Shown: positions 10,906-22,348, numbered from the stretch's first letter. The stretch is DNA of 64,000 bases from Prorocentrum cordatum (GCA_963575745.1 CAUYUJ010019949.1:62001-126000); one strand, 5' to 3'. The notes: a model not told the origin generated them from the letters alone. Numbers and translations: made by a program.

Positions 10906-11404
10906 ACGCGAGGGCTCTAGAAGCATCGGGGAATGACCCTAGGTCACGAGTCGCGCCTGGGTCCCAGTTCGCTTGCGCGCTTTTTTTGGTTTACATGAAG
11001 GTCCGGAACAAAGGCTCAAGGCCGTAGGAGACATTTTTTATTGTTTGGGGCATGACGGGCGTCATGGCCTCCGCCCCCCCCCCCCCATGACGTAACGCTC
11101 CCCCCCCCAGTGCGGGCACTGCCGCAGTGCGCATTGGGATCCGCGTAGGTGTCCGCGTGGGAATCCGCATAGGGGTCTGGTCCGCAGTCGTCGTCGACGT
11201 CGTCGTCGTCGTCGCTCGTGGCTCGTCGCTCGTCGCTCATCGTCGTCGTGCGCGCGGGCGCGGCTGGAGCCTGTTTTTTTGTATCCCGGGCCGATGACAG
11301 CAATCATTTGGGGGGGTGGAAGGGGGTCGATGACGTCGCGCTTCGCGCCGGCGGCGCCTGGGAATGCTTAGGAATGACGGAGGACGGGTGGCACCAGCAC
11401 GCAG

Positions 11405-11710
11405 GTGGCGATTTGCACGACAACGCCTGTGTACACCTCAGTGCCTGCGTGCACCACAGCGCCTGTGTACACCACACCACCTATGTACACCACAGCCGCC
11501 GCGTGCAACACAGCGTCAGTTTGTGCCACCGCGCGCGCGGGCACAACAGCTCTTGTGTACACCACAGCGCCTGCGTACACCACATCAGACGTGTGCAACA
11601 CAGCAGTGTACACCACAATGCCTGCGTGCATTGCAATGCCTGTGTGCACCACGGCGATTGTGTGCACCGCAGCAACCGTGTGCAACACAGAACCACTGTT
11701 GCATGTAGAG
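11405..11710. repeat. Left GTGTACACC minisatellite arm
   Basis: Short imperfect units of the form GTGTACACCACAGCGCCTGC. All three plus frames stay open and give Cys/His/Thr-rich peptides that should not be taken as proteins. It pairs with the arm at 12,140-12,440. Confidence 0.85.
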
Positions 11711-11974
11711 TGTTAAAAGGAATCGTTGTGACAAAATGGAACGTTTGTGGATTCCACCGAAAACACCAGCAACGTAATCCTTATGGACAAGGGAGCGCAA
11801 GGGGAATCTACGAGTCCTGCCGAGTTCGCCCGCATCACCGTCACTTTTTCCCATCTGCGTCCAGTAAACTTCAGCTAAATTGGCCGTCCGAGAACTCAGT
11901 GGGCCGATTCAATTGATCATTTTGCGGTGCACGCTGAGTTGCGCACGTGCGTTGCAGCGCCAAGCCGCACGACA

Positions 11975-12060
11975 GGGGGTAAGGAGGAGGAGGAGGAGGA
12001 AGAGGAAAAGGAAGAGAAAAAAGGAGGAGGAGGTGGAAATGGAATGGAAGGGAAGAGGGG
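11975..12060. repeat. (GGA)n purine tract in the foldback loop
   Basis: A GGA/GAAAAG-rich stretch in the spacer between the two inverted minisatellite arms. Confidence 0.85.
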
Positions 12061-12139
12061 AAAACGTCGCTTTCGATTATCAGCACTTGCCTGGCGTGGC
12101 GCTTCCGCAGCAGATCCTCGCGTACAGGCTCCTTCTACT

Positions 12140-12440
12140 TGTCCTATGCACGCAGGCATTGTGGTGTACAATAGCCATGCGTTGCACGCGGGTGCTGTGG
12201 TGTAGACAGGCGCTGTGGCGTGCACAGGCGCCGCGGTGCACGCAAGCATTGTGGTGTACACAGGCGCTGTGTTGCACATGTTTGCCTCCGGTGTGCACAT
12301 GTACACCGGCGCTGTAGTGTACGCAAGCATTGCAGTGTACACAGGCGCTGCGTTGCACACGGTTGTTGCGATGTACGCAGGCGCTGTGGTGTACACGCGC
12401 GCTGTGGTGCACGCGAGCGTTGTGGTGTACACAGGCGTAG
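12140..12440. repeat. Right GTGTACAC minisatellite arm
   Basis: The same family as 11,405-11,710, inverted: units read GTGGTGTACACAGGCGCTGT. The plus-strand translation of this arm resembles the minus-strand translation of the left arm. Confidence 0.85.
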
Positions 12441-12859
12441 GGGGGGCAGATGCCACCCAAATGCTGCTCGCGTCGTCGTCGTCGTCGTCGCTTGTCACTC
12501 GTCGCGTCTTGCGCGCGGGCGCGGTTGTGGTGCCGGAGCCACTCGGCCGGGGGGGGGACGTTGCGTCATACCCCCCCCGCACCCCCCCCATGATGCCCGT
12601 CATCGCCGAACATAAAGAAACGCTCTGTAGGGTACTGATCGTATTCCCATGTTTTGTCTTCTCCCTCCCCCCCTCAGGGAACGATTTGTGCAGTTCACCC
12701 TCGCGACGCGCTGGGGCGAAGTGTCCAGCGTGTGTGCGCCGAGGCTCTGTGCTGGCTCGGCGTCCCATTCAGTTCTCCTTGCGTGTAGTCGTACAGGTGC
12801 GTCCTCAAGTTTTCCTGCTTTGCCGATGCAGCGTCAGGGCGCGGGTTCTTCTTGCCCTG

Positions 12860-12900
12860 TCTCTCTCTCTCTCTCTTTCTCTCTCTCTCCCTCTCTCTCT
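12860..12900. repeat. (CT)n tail of LINE-B
   Basis: A CT/CTTT microsatellite directly abutting the right copy of the 16-bp flank repeat. Several LINE groups end in microsatellites rather than poly-A, so this fits a 3' end. Confidence 0.75.
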
Positions 12901-13275
12901 CACAGGGAGGTCCACCGAAGGCCCCAGTGGTAGCGTCCGCATGGCTACTCGGGCCCATTCTTGCGCACCCTCACATTTTCCGTGGCCCTTGCGGAGGTCC
13001 ACCGAAGGCCCCAGTGATAGCGTTCGTATGGCTAGTCGGGCTTCCGGCACATCCATCGCATGTATCGTCGCCCCACAGCGAGCTCCACCGAAGGTCCCAA
13101 TGGTAGGGTCCGCCTGACTATTCGGGCCCATGTTGGCACACCCCTCACACGCTTGGTGGCCCCACAGCGAGTTCCACCGAGGCCACAGTGGTAGCGCCCG
13201 CATGGGTACTCGGGCCCATTCTTGCACACCCCTTTCACGCTTCGTGGCCCGACAAGGAGGTCCACCGAAGGCCCG
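12901..13275. repeat. ~85-bp minisatellite, right block
   Basis: Continuation of the 6,200-6,611 array in the same orientation. Unit starts are at 12,905, 12,986, 13,078, 13,165 and 13,255. It begins with the 16-bp word that also closes the left block. Confidence 0.85.
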
Positions 13276-13279
13276 AGTA

Positions 13280-15400
13280 GTTTACCAACATGAAATATAT
13301 CCTTATCCTTGTGTTTGGCATCACCTCATGTCGATGCCGATTTTACAGAACCCCTTTGCTTTCGAGGCACATCCCTGAGATTGTCCTCGTTTTGGGTTTG
13401 CTCATCCGAGGGATAGGAATAAGTTCGAGGCGGATTAGTAGTACCGTCCGCATGTCTCGTCGGGCCCACTTTGGCGCGCCCAAAACTCGAGTGACAGAAA
13501 TGGCTTCCTGTTCCCAGAGAGTGCGCTGCTATGCCGGCGTAGATACAGATATGGAGAGAGGGTTATAAACATGTATGTGTGTATATATATGTGTGTACTT
13601 GTACATTGGCAAACACACACACAATGCGTTATGATGTGCGTGTGCCAACGTAACAGTTCAATGCGCCGTGGCGCGCACACCCACCGCTACTCAGTAATCA
13701 AACGACTGTAATTTGAAGGCGCGGTGACGCGTCCGAGGTCGGCAGAGCAAGGACAGTCCGTTATCTGATTCGACATGCCTCTTAAGGTCTTCTCAGTGCC
13801 ATTTGCCAGCTTCGTTAAGCAATCCAATCCGCACGAATCGATTTCAACGCATTGGCCTGACGCCCGACAAACCAGCTGGAACGTAAAGGCAATGAATACC
13901 CTAAAGACCGGGAAGGGCCCTTCGCCTTCGAGGGCGCCCAGAGAAGTGCCCACATATTCTGAGAGTGATTAGTTGGGGTTCCGATTGTGCAGGGCGGGCG
14001 TCACATGTTATCGCAGCGATCAGCAGTATGGCGTCAAGGTTCGACCGGTATTCTCACGGTTTGGTCGAGGTTCGAGGTTCGAGGACGGAGGATTTTGACC
14101 GGTATTCTCACGTGTTTGGCCGCCAGGAGGCTTGTCGTCGCCACCTGTGGTGTCCCATTGGATGTTTGGTCAGAACACGGGCGCAGAGGCTTCCGACTCT
14201 CTCATACTTCAATGTTTGACAGAATTGACACATGTCGGTTTCAGGTGGACAGTTTTCGGGGCTGAGAACGTCATCGCCATGAGGGAAGAAGGGTCCTTAG
14301 GAAAACGGGTCCTAGACCCCAGGCCTTTCTTTGGGACCAGTTTGTCATCTTGAGTCGTTTGTCGACGGCTCTGGGGCTCGTGGATAGTTGTAAGGCCCCA
14401 GAAATTTCGAACATCTTCCTGGAGCTTGCTCCCTCAGGTACCGTTCCATGCTGCCAAAATGCAGGGAAGGATGCGGAATGAAAGAGCGGACGTGAGGACG
14501 GGGTCGAGAGTTCTCTTCGGATGTGGGGACGGGACCGAGCGAATCACGACGCCGGATGTTTGGATATAGACGGATGGAAAGGGAAGAGGAGGTTGGAGTG
14601 CCCTGCCTCCTCCCCGTTCTTCGTCCGCTTTCCCCTCCCCTCTTTCTCCTGCCTTTCAGCGCCATAGCCTCGCAAAGTAGGGAACGGCGAGGACATCCTG
14701 CGACGGATCTGCCTGCCGAGCCGTAAGTCTGCTTGTTGTGTTGTCGATTGTCGAAGAGTCTTGCAGCTCGTTGGGCCTCCCCTGGACCCTTGTTGGGGCC
14801 TTCTTACGTGTTTTAATTATATTGTAAGTGGCCTTGTAGTTGAATGGGGACAGCTCGCAAGAGATCCTGGCTAGCAAGTGCGCGGCGCGATCTGGGAGAA
14901 CACAGGAGGCCCTGGAAATCTTTGCAGCTCCTTTCGAGCATACTCGCAGAGGGACCCGATGGCCACCGTTGGAGACTCCGCAGCTGTGCCCCGGTCAGAT
15001 TCTGAGGGCGTGCGAATCGACTAGACGTAAGAGTGACTCTTCGCCGGAGTGACCTATGGTGCGCGCTCACTGGGGTCCCCCGATCGCCGCGCTCGTTGCG
15101 ATATTAGCGTCTTGCGCGCTTGTGTTTGGTCTCCTCGCGCCCCCACAAAAGCCGCGCACCAAAGGTCACTCTTACCCAGGGTCAATCTTCCGTGCAGCCG
15201 GACGAAGGGCCAGACATGTCGGGATGCCTCTACAGTTGACTGCCAGGATTTTGATGTCTGCTTCCCTGTGGGCCCTGTCTGGGCCTCCAGCGACCTCTAT
15301 GAGCGGAGGGGCGGGCGGGCCCGGGGAGCTTCTCGCAGGGCCCACCATCAACCTCGATTTCGGCGCAGGTGCTCAGGAAATCTGATGGAATTGGGATTGT
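13280..15400. other. No gene recognised
   Basis: Mixed-composition unique DNA with a short (TA/TG)n near 13,575-13,605 and a doubled GACCGGTATTCTCACG word at 14,040-14,115. Several ORFs of 60-110 codons exist on both strands, but none has a recognisable motif or coding-like composition. Confidence 0.5.
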
Positions 15401-15402
15401 CC

Positions 15403-15515
15403 TCCTCCTCCTTCTCCTCCTCCCCCTCCTCCTCCTCCTCCTCCTCCTCCCCCTCCTCCTCCTCCTCCTCTTCCTCCTCCTCCTCCTCCTCATTCTCCTC
15501 CTCCTCCTCCTCCTC
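15403..15515. repeat. (TCC)n tract
   Basis: A nearly pure TCC array. All frames through it are artefacts. Confidence 0.95.
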
Positions 15516-15519
15516 GGGG

Positions 15520-17560
15520 TTGGGGGCAGACAAGCAGCGCCTTTTTCTATGCCGTGCCGCGCCGACCAAAGCCGAGGTCCAAGATGGAGAAGCTGCTGGA
15601 GGGCCTGAAGAGCGGCTGCACGATGCACAAGTTCGCCCGCATCTCATGCCTGGGGTGCGGAGGTATTGAGTTGATTGACGGGCAGGGAGGGCCGCGTGAC
15701 CCAACGCTTCATCCAGGTTCGCGCTTCTGGACGGGTCAAAAATCAGGAGTCAGCGTGACAGTTCCAGGCTTGCTGTGGGTTGGCTTGACTCGGATCTGCC
15801 TAGTCGTGAGGAGGACCTCTGCGCTCTAAACATCTGCTTAGTCACGCGGACCTCGTGCCGTCTCGCGGTGCCTTGGGGAAAGATGCAATATCGGAGGAAT
15901 GTTTCTGCAACGCTCCAGCGCCACCATCACAGTCTCCACTGCCAGAATGTGGAATGCCGAACCATGTCCTGGGGAGTGGTGATTCCGAGCGGCCCAGTCG
16001 GCTGAGTTGTGGATCCGACGGGTCCACACCTCAGCCGCCTGGACCGCAACGCGTCAGACTGGGACAGCGTGTGACTTCGCACGGACCGTCCGAAGCCACA
16101 CAGTATCATAGTTTGGCACACCGTCGGGCCAGGTCCGCGTTGTGCCCGCAGCCAGGTCTGATTCGTAGATCGGCCTTGCGAGATCGAACGTGTTCTTGTC
16201 TCCAATGTATCGCGTGTCGTACATTCTTCACATCAGCCCTTGGATGGGACTTGTGTCCTCTCGCGCGCCCTCTGTAATCAGTCCTGGCTTGATACACTGG
16301 ACGGTGAACTCATTCTGCGAGAGCCTACTTATTGAACCCTTGCACGGGGAATGGAACATCGATCACGGGCTCAAACTACATGTTCCAGTTAAGAGCTGCC
16401 TTTAAATGTTGAAGCCGCGCGTGACAAGTTTGGGTGGATGCGTGGGCGGGCAGTTTCTGCTGGGTGCAATCGCTGCGGTCAACACAGTGGGAGGAGCATA
16501 CTTTTCTCGTCGGCGGCGAGGCGGCGAAACCCGCACCAGCGTAACAGCTAGGTAGGGGCACTAACTAGCGAATTGGCCGGCGTGCAAGGCGGGAGGGGGG
16601 AGGCCGAGAGGAAGGAGGGACGCTCAGACGCCGGAAAGTTCGACGAAGAGCAGCTGGCGGGCGGCAGCAGCCAGGCGCGCAGGGCCAGAGCGCGGTGGGC
16701 GGCCGTGATGCACCACGGGGGCAGGGTGGGCGTGGAGTGGCAGCCGCCAGGGGCTGGGGGAGCGCAGGCGACACCGCGAGCGTCGTACCGCGGCGCTCCG
16801 AGGAGAACGCACGGCGCTGAACCGAACGGGGGCGGGAACAGCGAAAAGCAGGCAGTGAAAGGGGCACTGCAGCGTGACCGCCCGAGGCCAAGTGGCCGGA
16901 GGGAGGGGTACGGGGGGAGGCAGTAGAGCGTCCCAGGCGCCCGCGGGCTGCGGGGCGGACGGGCGACGCGGAAAAGACGAGGGGCACCCGGAAGCGGCGA
17001 CGCGGCCAGACCCAGCAGAGAGGACAATGGCCGCCCAGGGCAGCCAGGGAGCAGCTGGGCAGAGAGGGAGGTGCCGGAGGCGGCGGGCATAGCGCCCCGG
17101 TGGCCCGAAGGAACGGGGCGGAACATCACCGCAACAGGAAGAGACGGCGCGGCACCGACAGGTGCGGAAGCGGGGTAGCAAAGCAGGGCGGCACACACGC
17201 GGGCCAGCGTGGTGTGCCGGAAGAGCACCGAAGTGGCGCACGGCACGGTGCCGGGCGACGCGCCTCCCACCCGGTGGGTACGACGCGAAAAACGGGGGCG
17301 GGAACGGGCGACGCGCCTCCCACCCGGGAGGTACGATGCGAGGAGCGGCGGCGGGCAGCACCAGCAAGGGCAGAAGACGGGTAAGCAGGGAGGCGCCGAC
17401 GTGGCGCAGGTTGCAGCGCATGCCCGACGCGCTTCCCACCCGGGAAGTACGTCGCAAGGAGGAGCGGAAAGGAGGAAGGAGGACCATGTGTGGAGTGGGG
17501 TGGTGCCCGCGGGCAGCACGTGACGTAGAGGTGCCGCGTGCAGGTGGGTGGTGGCGGCTG
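15520..17560. other. No gene recognised; contains a GC-rich interspersed repeat
   Basis: 15,520-16,550 is unique sequence without recognisable domains. From 16,560 it is GC-rich and purine-biased. The word GCGACGCGCCTCCCACCCGG, with minor changes, recurs near 17,259, 17,309 and 17,427, and the long minus-strand frames here (to 17,519) come from that composition. Confidence 0.5.
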
Positions 17561-17570
17561 CAGCAGGTGC

Positions 17571-18143
17571 TTAGCGCCGAGGGCGGGCGCTGGGGGCGTC
17601 GTCCCAGGCCGTGTCAAAGCGGCGATTGCCAGGATAGCCGCATTTGTCGCGCCCTTTGCCTTGCTCGGCGGCCTCACGCTCACGCGCCTCCTTCCTGCGA
17701 GTGCTGTCGGCCTGCTGGCAGCGCCAGACCTGATCCCAGTCCACATGGATACCTTCCCACCAGCAGTGGTTCTTGACGTCGAAGTTCCAGTGCCACAGAT
17801 CGGCCATGAACTTTCCTTAAAAGTCCTCGCTGGCAAGCGTGTCGCATCGCCCTTTACCAACGCCTTTGTCGCCACGCTTGTCGTATGCGCGAGTCTAACC
17901 TTCGCCGAAGTAGGAGCCGGCATCGATCTGGAGACGCCTGGCGACGGCAGCCCAGCTATCTAGGCCGCCTCGGGCGCGCATGCGTTTGAAAAACGAGGCG
18001 GGGCTGTGGCAGGCGGTACAACCTGTCATCCAGGTCGAGGCTCGGTCAGCCTGGTCGTCGGGCCAGTCTGGGCCCCGCACGTTGTCCATGCACTTGTTTG
18101 TTTCGCACCTGGCGCTGGCTGCGGCTTGCCTTGCCTCTTCCAT
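17571..18143 (-). pseudogene. Unrecognised decayed ORF, Cys/Trp-rich
   Basis: A single minus-strand frame reads from MEEARQAAASARCETNKCMD at 18,143. It passes two stops (TAG at 17,897-17,895 and TAA at 17,819-17,817) and continues as MADLWHWNFDVKNHCWWEGI from 17,807 to 17,571. The 25 codons between the stops (TRAYDKRGDKGVGKG, then RCDTLASEDF) keep the same hydrophilic coding-like character. That suggests one former coding exon broken by point mutations rather than two small genes. Paired Cys/His (CETNKC, GCTACH, NHCWW) hint at metal binding. I do not recognise the family. A short intron over the stop region is an alternative. Confidence 0.4.
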
Positions 18144-19480
18144 CCATGCGGGGGCGCTGGATGCCGGCCCGCCGGGTGTTGTGCTCGGCGCGAGCGCGCG
18201 GCGGCGCGGGGTTGGGCCGGAATGGGGTCGTCCTAGAGCAAGCCAAGCGCGCGGCCAGTCGATCCGAGGAAGTCGAGCAGGACGAGGGTTGGGACATCCT
18301 TGGGGCGCGCCCGCCCCTTGCCCTCTTTCCTATAGTCCGAAATGACCGAGTCCCATTGGTCACGGGCGTCCGGCGCCACGGCTTAGGCGCGTTTGACGAG
18401 CAGCAGGGGGTGGCGCCGCGCAGGCCGAGGCGCCGCCCCCCCCCCCGCGGGCCGGTGCTGAGGCCGCCCGCGGCGCCGGAGTAGTCCGCGGCCGTCGTCG
18501 CGGGGGAGTTGCGGGGGGCAGCGGGGGCCGGCGGGGGTTTGACGCGCGGCGGGCCCGCGTTGACCCGGGCGTCGGCGCGAGCAGCTGCCGCGGCGGGCCG
18601 CAACGACGGAGACCACGCGACGCCCCTACTGGCTGGCATGGGCGCGGGCGGGGGCATCGGAGGGGTCGGAATGGGGCGACGGACAGGGCGGGGGGGATGC
18701 AGGGCTGGGCGCCGGCAGCGACGTCGAGCGGGGCGCCGGGTCCAGGCGCGTCGGGCTCGGCGTCGTTTTCGCCAGCTCGGTCCGCCCAGCGGCGTCCGTT
18801 TGGCCGCCCGAAGTCGCGATGTTGGGGCCCGTTGATCGCGGGTGTGGTTCTGGGGCCCGTCGCACGATGCGCGGTCGAGCTGCTGGGGTCCGTCGTGCTG
18901 CGCGCGATGTTGCCGCTGGGGGTGTCCTGCTGCTCGCGGTCACGCTGCGGGGGTCCGTCGTCCTGTCCCGGATGTTGCTGCCGGCGCCCGCCCAGCTGCG
19001 CGCGGCTGCGCTGCCGGGGCCCGCTACCCGGCCGCGGCGGCGAGGTCGCCCCAGGGCGAGCAGCGGCGCCAGGAGCGACCGCCGCGACAACGGGGGGGGG
19101 AGGAGCCCCTGGCTTCCAGGGCGGGCCGCGGGGGCCACCTCGAGCCCGGAGGGCTGTGCAGGTACGGCCTCACCTCGAGCACTTTTGTTTCAGTCGGCCT
19201 GGCCGTCCGTGGCCCGCACTCGATCCCAGAGGTCAGGGGGTCCACCATTGGGGGCGCCAGACGGCGGTGAAGGTTCCCCAGCCCTGGACAGGTGGTTCTG
19301 GCCTGCCAGGCAGAGCGCCTCTTCGCGGTCCAGGAGTGCCACTGCCAGACACGTTGGCCCGCGCGCCTCTGGGTGTCGGCCTCTCCTAGCGGGCCCCCAG
19401 CGCAGCGACGAGGCCTTTGCCAGGCGTGCCCCAAGCAGCAGCGGCATCGCTTGCAGTTGGCGTGCGCTCGAGGGCCTGCG
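18144..19480. other. GC-rich, no gene recognised
   Basis: Very GC-rich DNA in which nearly every frame is open. The overlapping Ala/Arg/Pro-rich ORFs on both strands are composition artefacts. A proline/arginine-rich coding exon cannot be excluded by eye. Confidence 0.45.
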
Positions 19481-19489
19481 AGGGGCCAG

Positions 19490-20010
19490 GAGGAGACCTT
19501 TGGTTTCTGACACCACCGTCGTTGCTCTGTCCAGTAGAGCTGCTGATAGCGGCAAACACGGGGGAGCTGGGGGTTCCCCTCGAGCCCTGGCGAGGCTCAG
19601 AGATCTGCATGCCAGGTTCGGCCCGCTGGTTTCTGACGCCGCCGGGGCCACCCGTGTCCTTGAGCACGCTGCCAGGTGAGCACGCATTCGCCCCCGACAC
19701 GTCGCATCTGAGAGCGCAGCGGAACGCCGCGATACCAGGTGCGAAGCTACCGGGTTCGGCCCGCTGGTCTCTGACACCGCCGTCGCAGCCAGGTTCAGGG
19801 GAGCCGCGGAACGCGGCAAGAACTGGAGAAATGGATGCTCTCTCCGATCCGCGGTGAGGCTCCGGGGAGGCCCGCTGGTTTCTGATTCCGCCATCGCAAC
19901 CAGGTTCGCCCCGCGGGTCTCTGACACCGCCGACGCTAACGGGTTCGGGGTGGGCGGGTGTTCCATCGGGGCCCCGGTGAGGTTCAGGGGGGGCTCGCTG
20001 GCTTCCGTCG
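19490..20010. repeat. ~40-130-bp irregular minisatellite
   Basis: The word GGTTTCTGACACCGCCGTCG, with variants, recurs near 19,503, 19,631, 19,764, 19,876, 19,916 and 20,000, joined by a CAGGTTCGGCCCGCTGG-like word. All minus frames are open and spell a repeating VRNQRAEPG-type peptide. A repeat-containing protein is possible but unsupported. Confidence 0.75.
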
Positions 20011-22130
20011 CCGCCGTCGCTGCTATGGCCCGGGCAATCTGCGGCACCTGCGGGGCCGAGGGCATCCCCGGCAGAAGAGGCGGAGGCAGGGGCTCGCGCG
20101 CGGGGGGGGAGGCACGTGCGCCGCGAAATGCGAGAGGGTTGCGCGAGACAGAGCTGTCGGGGAACCCGCGCGGATGATCCGACGGGCCAGGCCGATGTAG
20201 CGGGGGCGAACCTGCTCATGTCTCCATTGCTTCTGTAATCCAGGGACCACGGAGAGGCGGTTTCAGCCCTATTGGCACGGCCGGCCAGTGCCCTGCTGAC
20301 CCCCCCATTCTCACGCGAGCCATGGTCGTCGCGAAATGCGACAGGAGACGAGTCGCGGGCGGGCTCCAGTTCAGCGCCAGGCCCACCCAGGCGCGACGCC
20401 AGAGCAGAAGCACCCCCTCCTCACCCCGCCCCTCAACTACTCCAGAAGAGCAGGGCGCGCCCCTGGGGGCGATCTCAGTGGCCGTGTGACAGGCGCCGTG
20501 CATGGCGCTGGGGCCGCAGGGCCACGTCGGCTGCGCGGCGCCACTCGCGCCTTGGCCCAGGCCCCCTTCCTCCTCGCCCCATGCCTCCCCGTAGCGCCGC
20601 GAAGCGCGGCGCTGGGCGAGATGGCCGAGCGACCCAGCGCGTCGGGCCCCCGCGTGGGCGCAGCACGGGGGATTCGTCAGGGGCCGCGTGGAGGTCCTGG
20701 AGATGCGGCGGCCGGTTCCATGGGGGCGCGGTTCCGTGGGCCCCCTTTGGCCCCCCCCCTCCCCCTCCCCATCGTCATCCTCCACGTCCGCCCTTCACCT
20801 CCACTTCCGCCTCCTCAGCCTCCGCGTCGACGAACTGCTCGCCCACCGCCTCCTGTGCCTCCGTCGCCTCCCCGATGCCCTCCTCGACGCCTTCCTCGCG
20901 GCGCCCTCCGCCGACGACTCCTTGCGCTGGTGCCGGCGGAGGGGGGCGTGAGCCGCGAAAGGCCGCCCTCGTCTCCGCGGCAGGGCCTGGGCCTTGGACC
21001 CCGACCCGGGAGGGGTTCAGTGCGCCGCGACGAGGCGGGAGCGGGGGGCCCGTGTTGGGAGAGACGCGAGGGGGAGCCCGATCTTCCGCCCCACCGCGGC
21101 GGACCTCGCGCCTTTAAGTTCTTGGAGCAGAAATGGCGAGGGCGGGATAATAGACCGGGTGGAACGGAGCGGATGGGGCCCCCCTGCTAACCGCTGCCCT
21201 GGACTGAGCATTTCTGGGTTGCGCATTCTACCACGACGGCGACCCATCGGAATATCGGACTTTGCGACGACCGTCTTGGAAGAACATGCCGATGATTACA
21301 GCAGCAGCAAGACATTGGATGTTGGCGCGCTCGAGACAGCTTCGCACGCGTAACTGCGGGCGCGCTCGACGCGCCTTGCGCGCCCACCCGACGCGCGCAC
21401 GTGCGCGCGCGCACGCGCGCGCCCTGCGAAAGCAGTGCGCGCCCACGCCACGCGCGCAGTGCGCCCCCGCATGCACGCCCGCACCGCGCGCGCGCACGCC
21501 GCGCGCCCGCGCGCGGGTCAGCGCGCCCACCCCCAAGCAGCACGCGAATATCCCAGCGCGTGCCATCCACGACCTCTCGCGACACGCGCTCTCTTCTTTG
21601 CGCAGCCCCTCGCGCCCGCCAGTCGAGGAGAGGTGCGGTGCAAGGCCGCGCCTCGGTGCAACAGGGCACGTCGTCGGGGCCCAAGGCCCCCGCCTGGGGG
21701 CGCGGCGCAGGGCCGCGCCCCAGTGCAAATGGGCGACCCGAAGGCGACGACGCCTCGACCGTTAGATGCGCCTTGAAGGCGATGCCCCCAGGCCTTCCCC
21801 CTGCCCCCTGGGTGAAAGAGGGGGTCTGCAACAGGGGGTCTTCAATGGGGGCTGAATGGCCCACGTATGCTCAATGTATCGCTCATGTATGTGATCGGGT
21901 ACGATTGGCATACAGTGTTGGCGGCCATTGAGGGCCAGTCGTTCGTGCCCGCGCGTCGCCCGCGCGGGCGCACGCGCCGTCCATCCATTATCGTTCATGC
22001 GTGCGGGCGTTCTTGCATATTGCATGTGGGGCGGCGAAGTGGAGTGCAAGTGTGTCTTGATTGTGCGATTCATGATCGCGTATGTTCCCAAAGGATGATT
22101 TCTTGACCCCCAAGACAGATTTGGAATGGG
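20011..22130. other. GC-rich DNA with alternating GC tract; no gene recognised
   Basis: Overlapping open frames on both strands with no motif. 21,390-21,520 is dominated by alternating GCGCGC/GCACGC dinucleotides. Confidence 0.5.
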
Positions 22131-22148
22131 TCCCGCGTTTTTCCCAAC

Positions 22149-22348
22149 ATGTGAATTCACATGTTCCTTTTTCCCAACAAGTGAATTCACATATTCCTTT
22201 TCCCAAAATGTGAATTCACATATTCCTTTTCCCAAGAATCCTACACAAAATTTCAAAATGTGAAATCACATTTTCATTTATTCCCAAAATGCATTTTTTC
22301 CCAAATGTGAACTCACATTTTGCTATTCCCCACAATGTGACTTCACAG
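22149..22348. repeat. Array of six palindromes, ATGTGAATTCACAT type
   Basis: The palindromic 14-mer, perfect or with one or two changes, lies at 22,149-22,162, 22,179-22,192, 22,208-22,221, 22,258-22,271, 22,305-22,318 and 22,335-22,347. The copies are separated by TTCCTTTTTCCCAA-type spacers at about 30- or 50-bp spacing. The array is an AT-rich island in GC-rich surroundings. Confidence 0.9.

Larger units (their letters stand above)
11028..12626. mobile_element. Foldback/TIR element nested in LINE-B
   Basis: The two ends are imperfect inverted copies. The left end (11,028-11,067) and the reverse complement of the right end (12,587-12,626) share TTTATTGTTTGGGGCATGACGG-like sequence, with mostly transition differences at the very ends. 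Moving inward, both arms carry a poly-C block, a GACGTAACG/CGTTGCGTC word, a GTCGTC run with GCGCGCGGGCGCGG, and then a GTGTACAC minisatellite in opposite orientations. GTAG occurs directly outside both ends (11,024-11,027 and 12,627-12,630), a possible 4-bp target duplication. No transposase was recognised, so it is probably non-autonomous. Confidence 0.65.
6612..12900 (+). mobile_element. LINE-B, decayed non-LTR retrotransposon with nested insert
   Basis: Plus-strand fragments appear in LINE order: EEP endonuclease (6,690-7,245), reverse transcriptase (9,236-10,268) and C-terminal region (10,295-10,905). The 16-bp word CACAGGGAGGTCCACC occurs immediately before 6,612 and immediately after a (CT)n tail ending at 12,900. 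This fits a target-site duplication around an element ending in a microsatellite tail. Low-complexity DNA (7,310-8,520) and a 1.6-kb inverted-repeat element (11,028-12,626) lie inside. Its wording differs from LINE-A and LINE-C, so it is a separate family. Confidence 0.78.

Noticed and set aside
16548-20219. Long Ala/Pro/Arg-rich ORFs on both strands
   Set aside because: GC-rich composition leaves most frames open. None shows motifs, and overlapping frames compete equally.
22149-22348. CRISPR array
   Set aside because: Spacers are near-identical low-complexity sequence, repeats are short palindromes, and there are no cas genes. The setting is eukaryotic.
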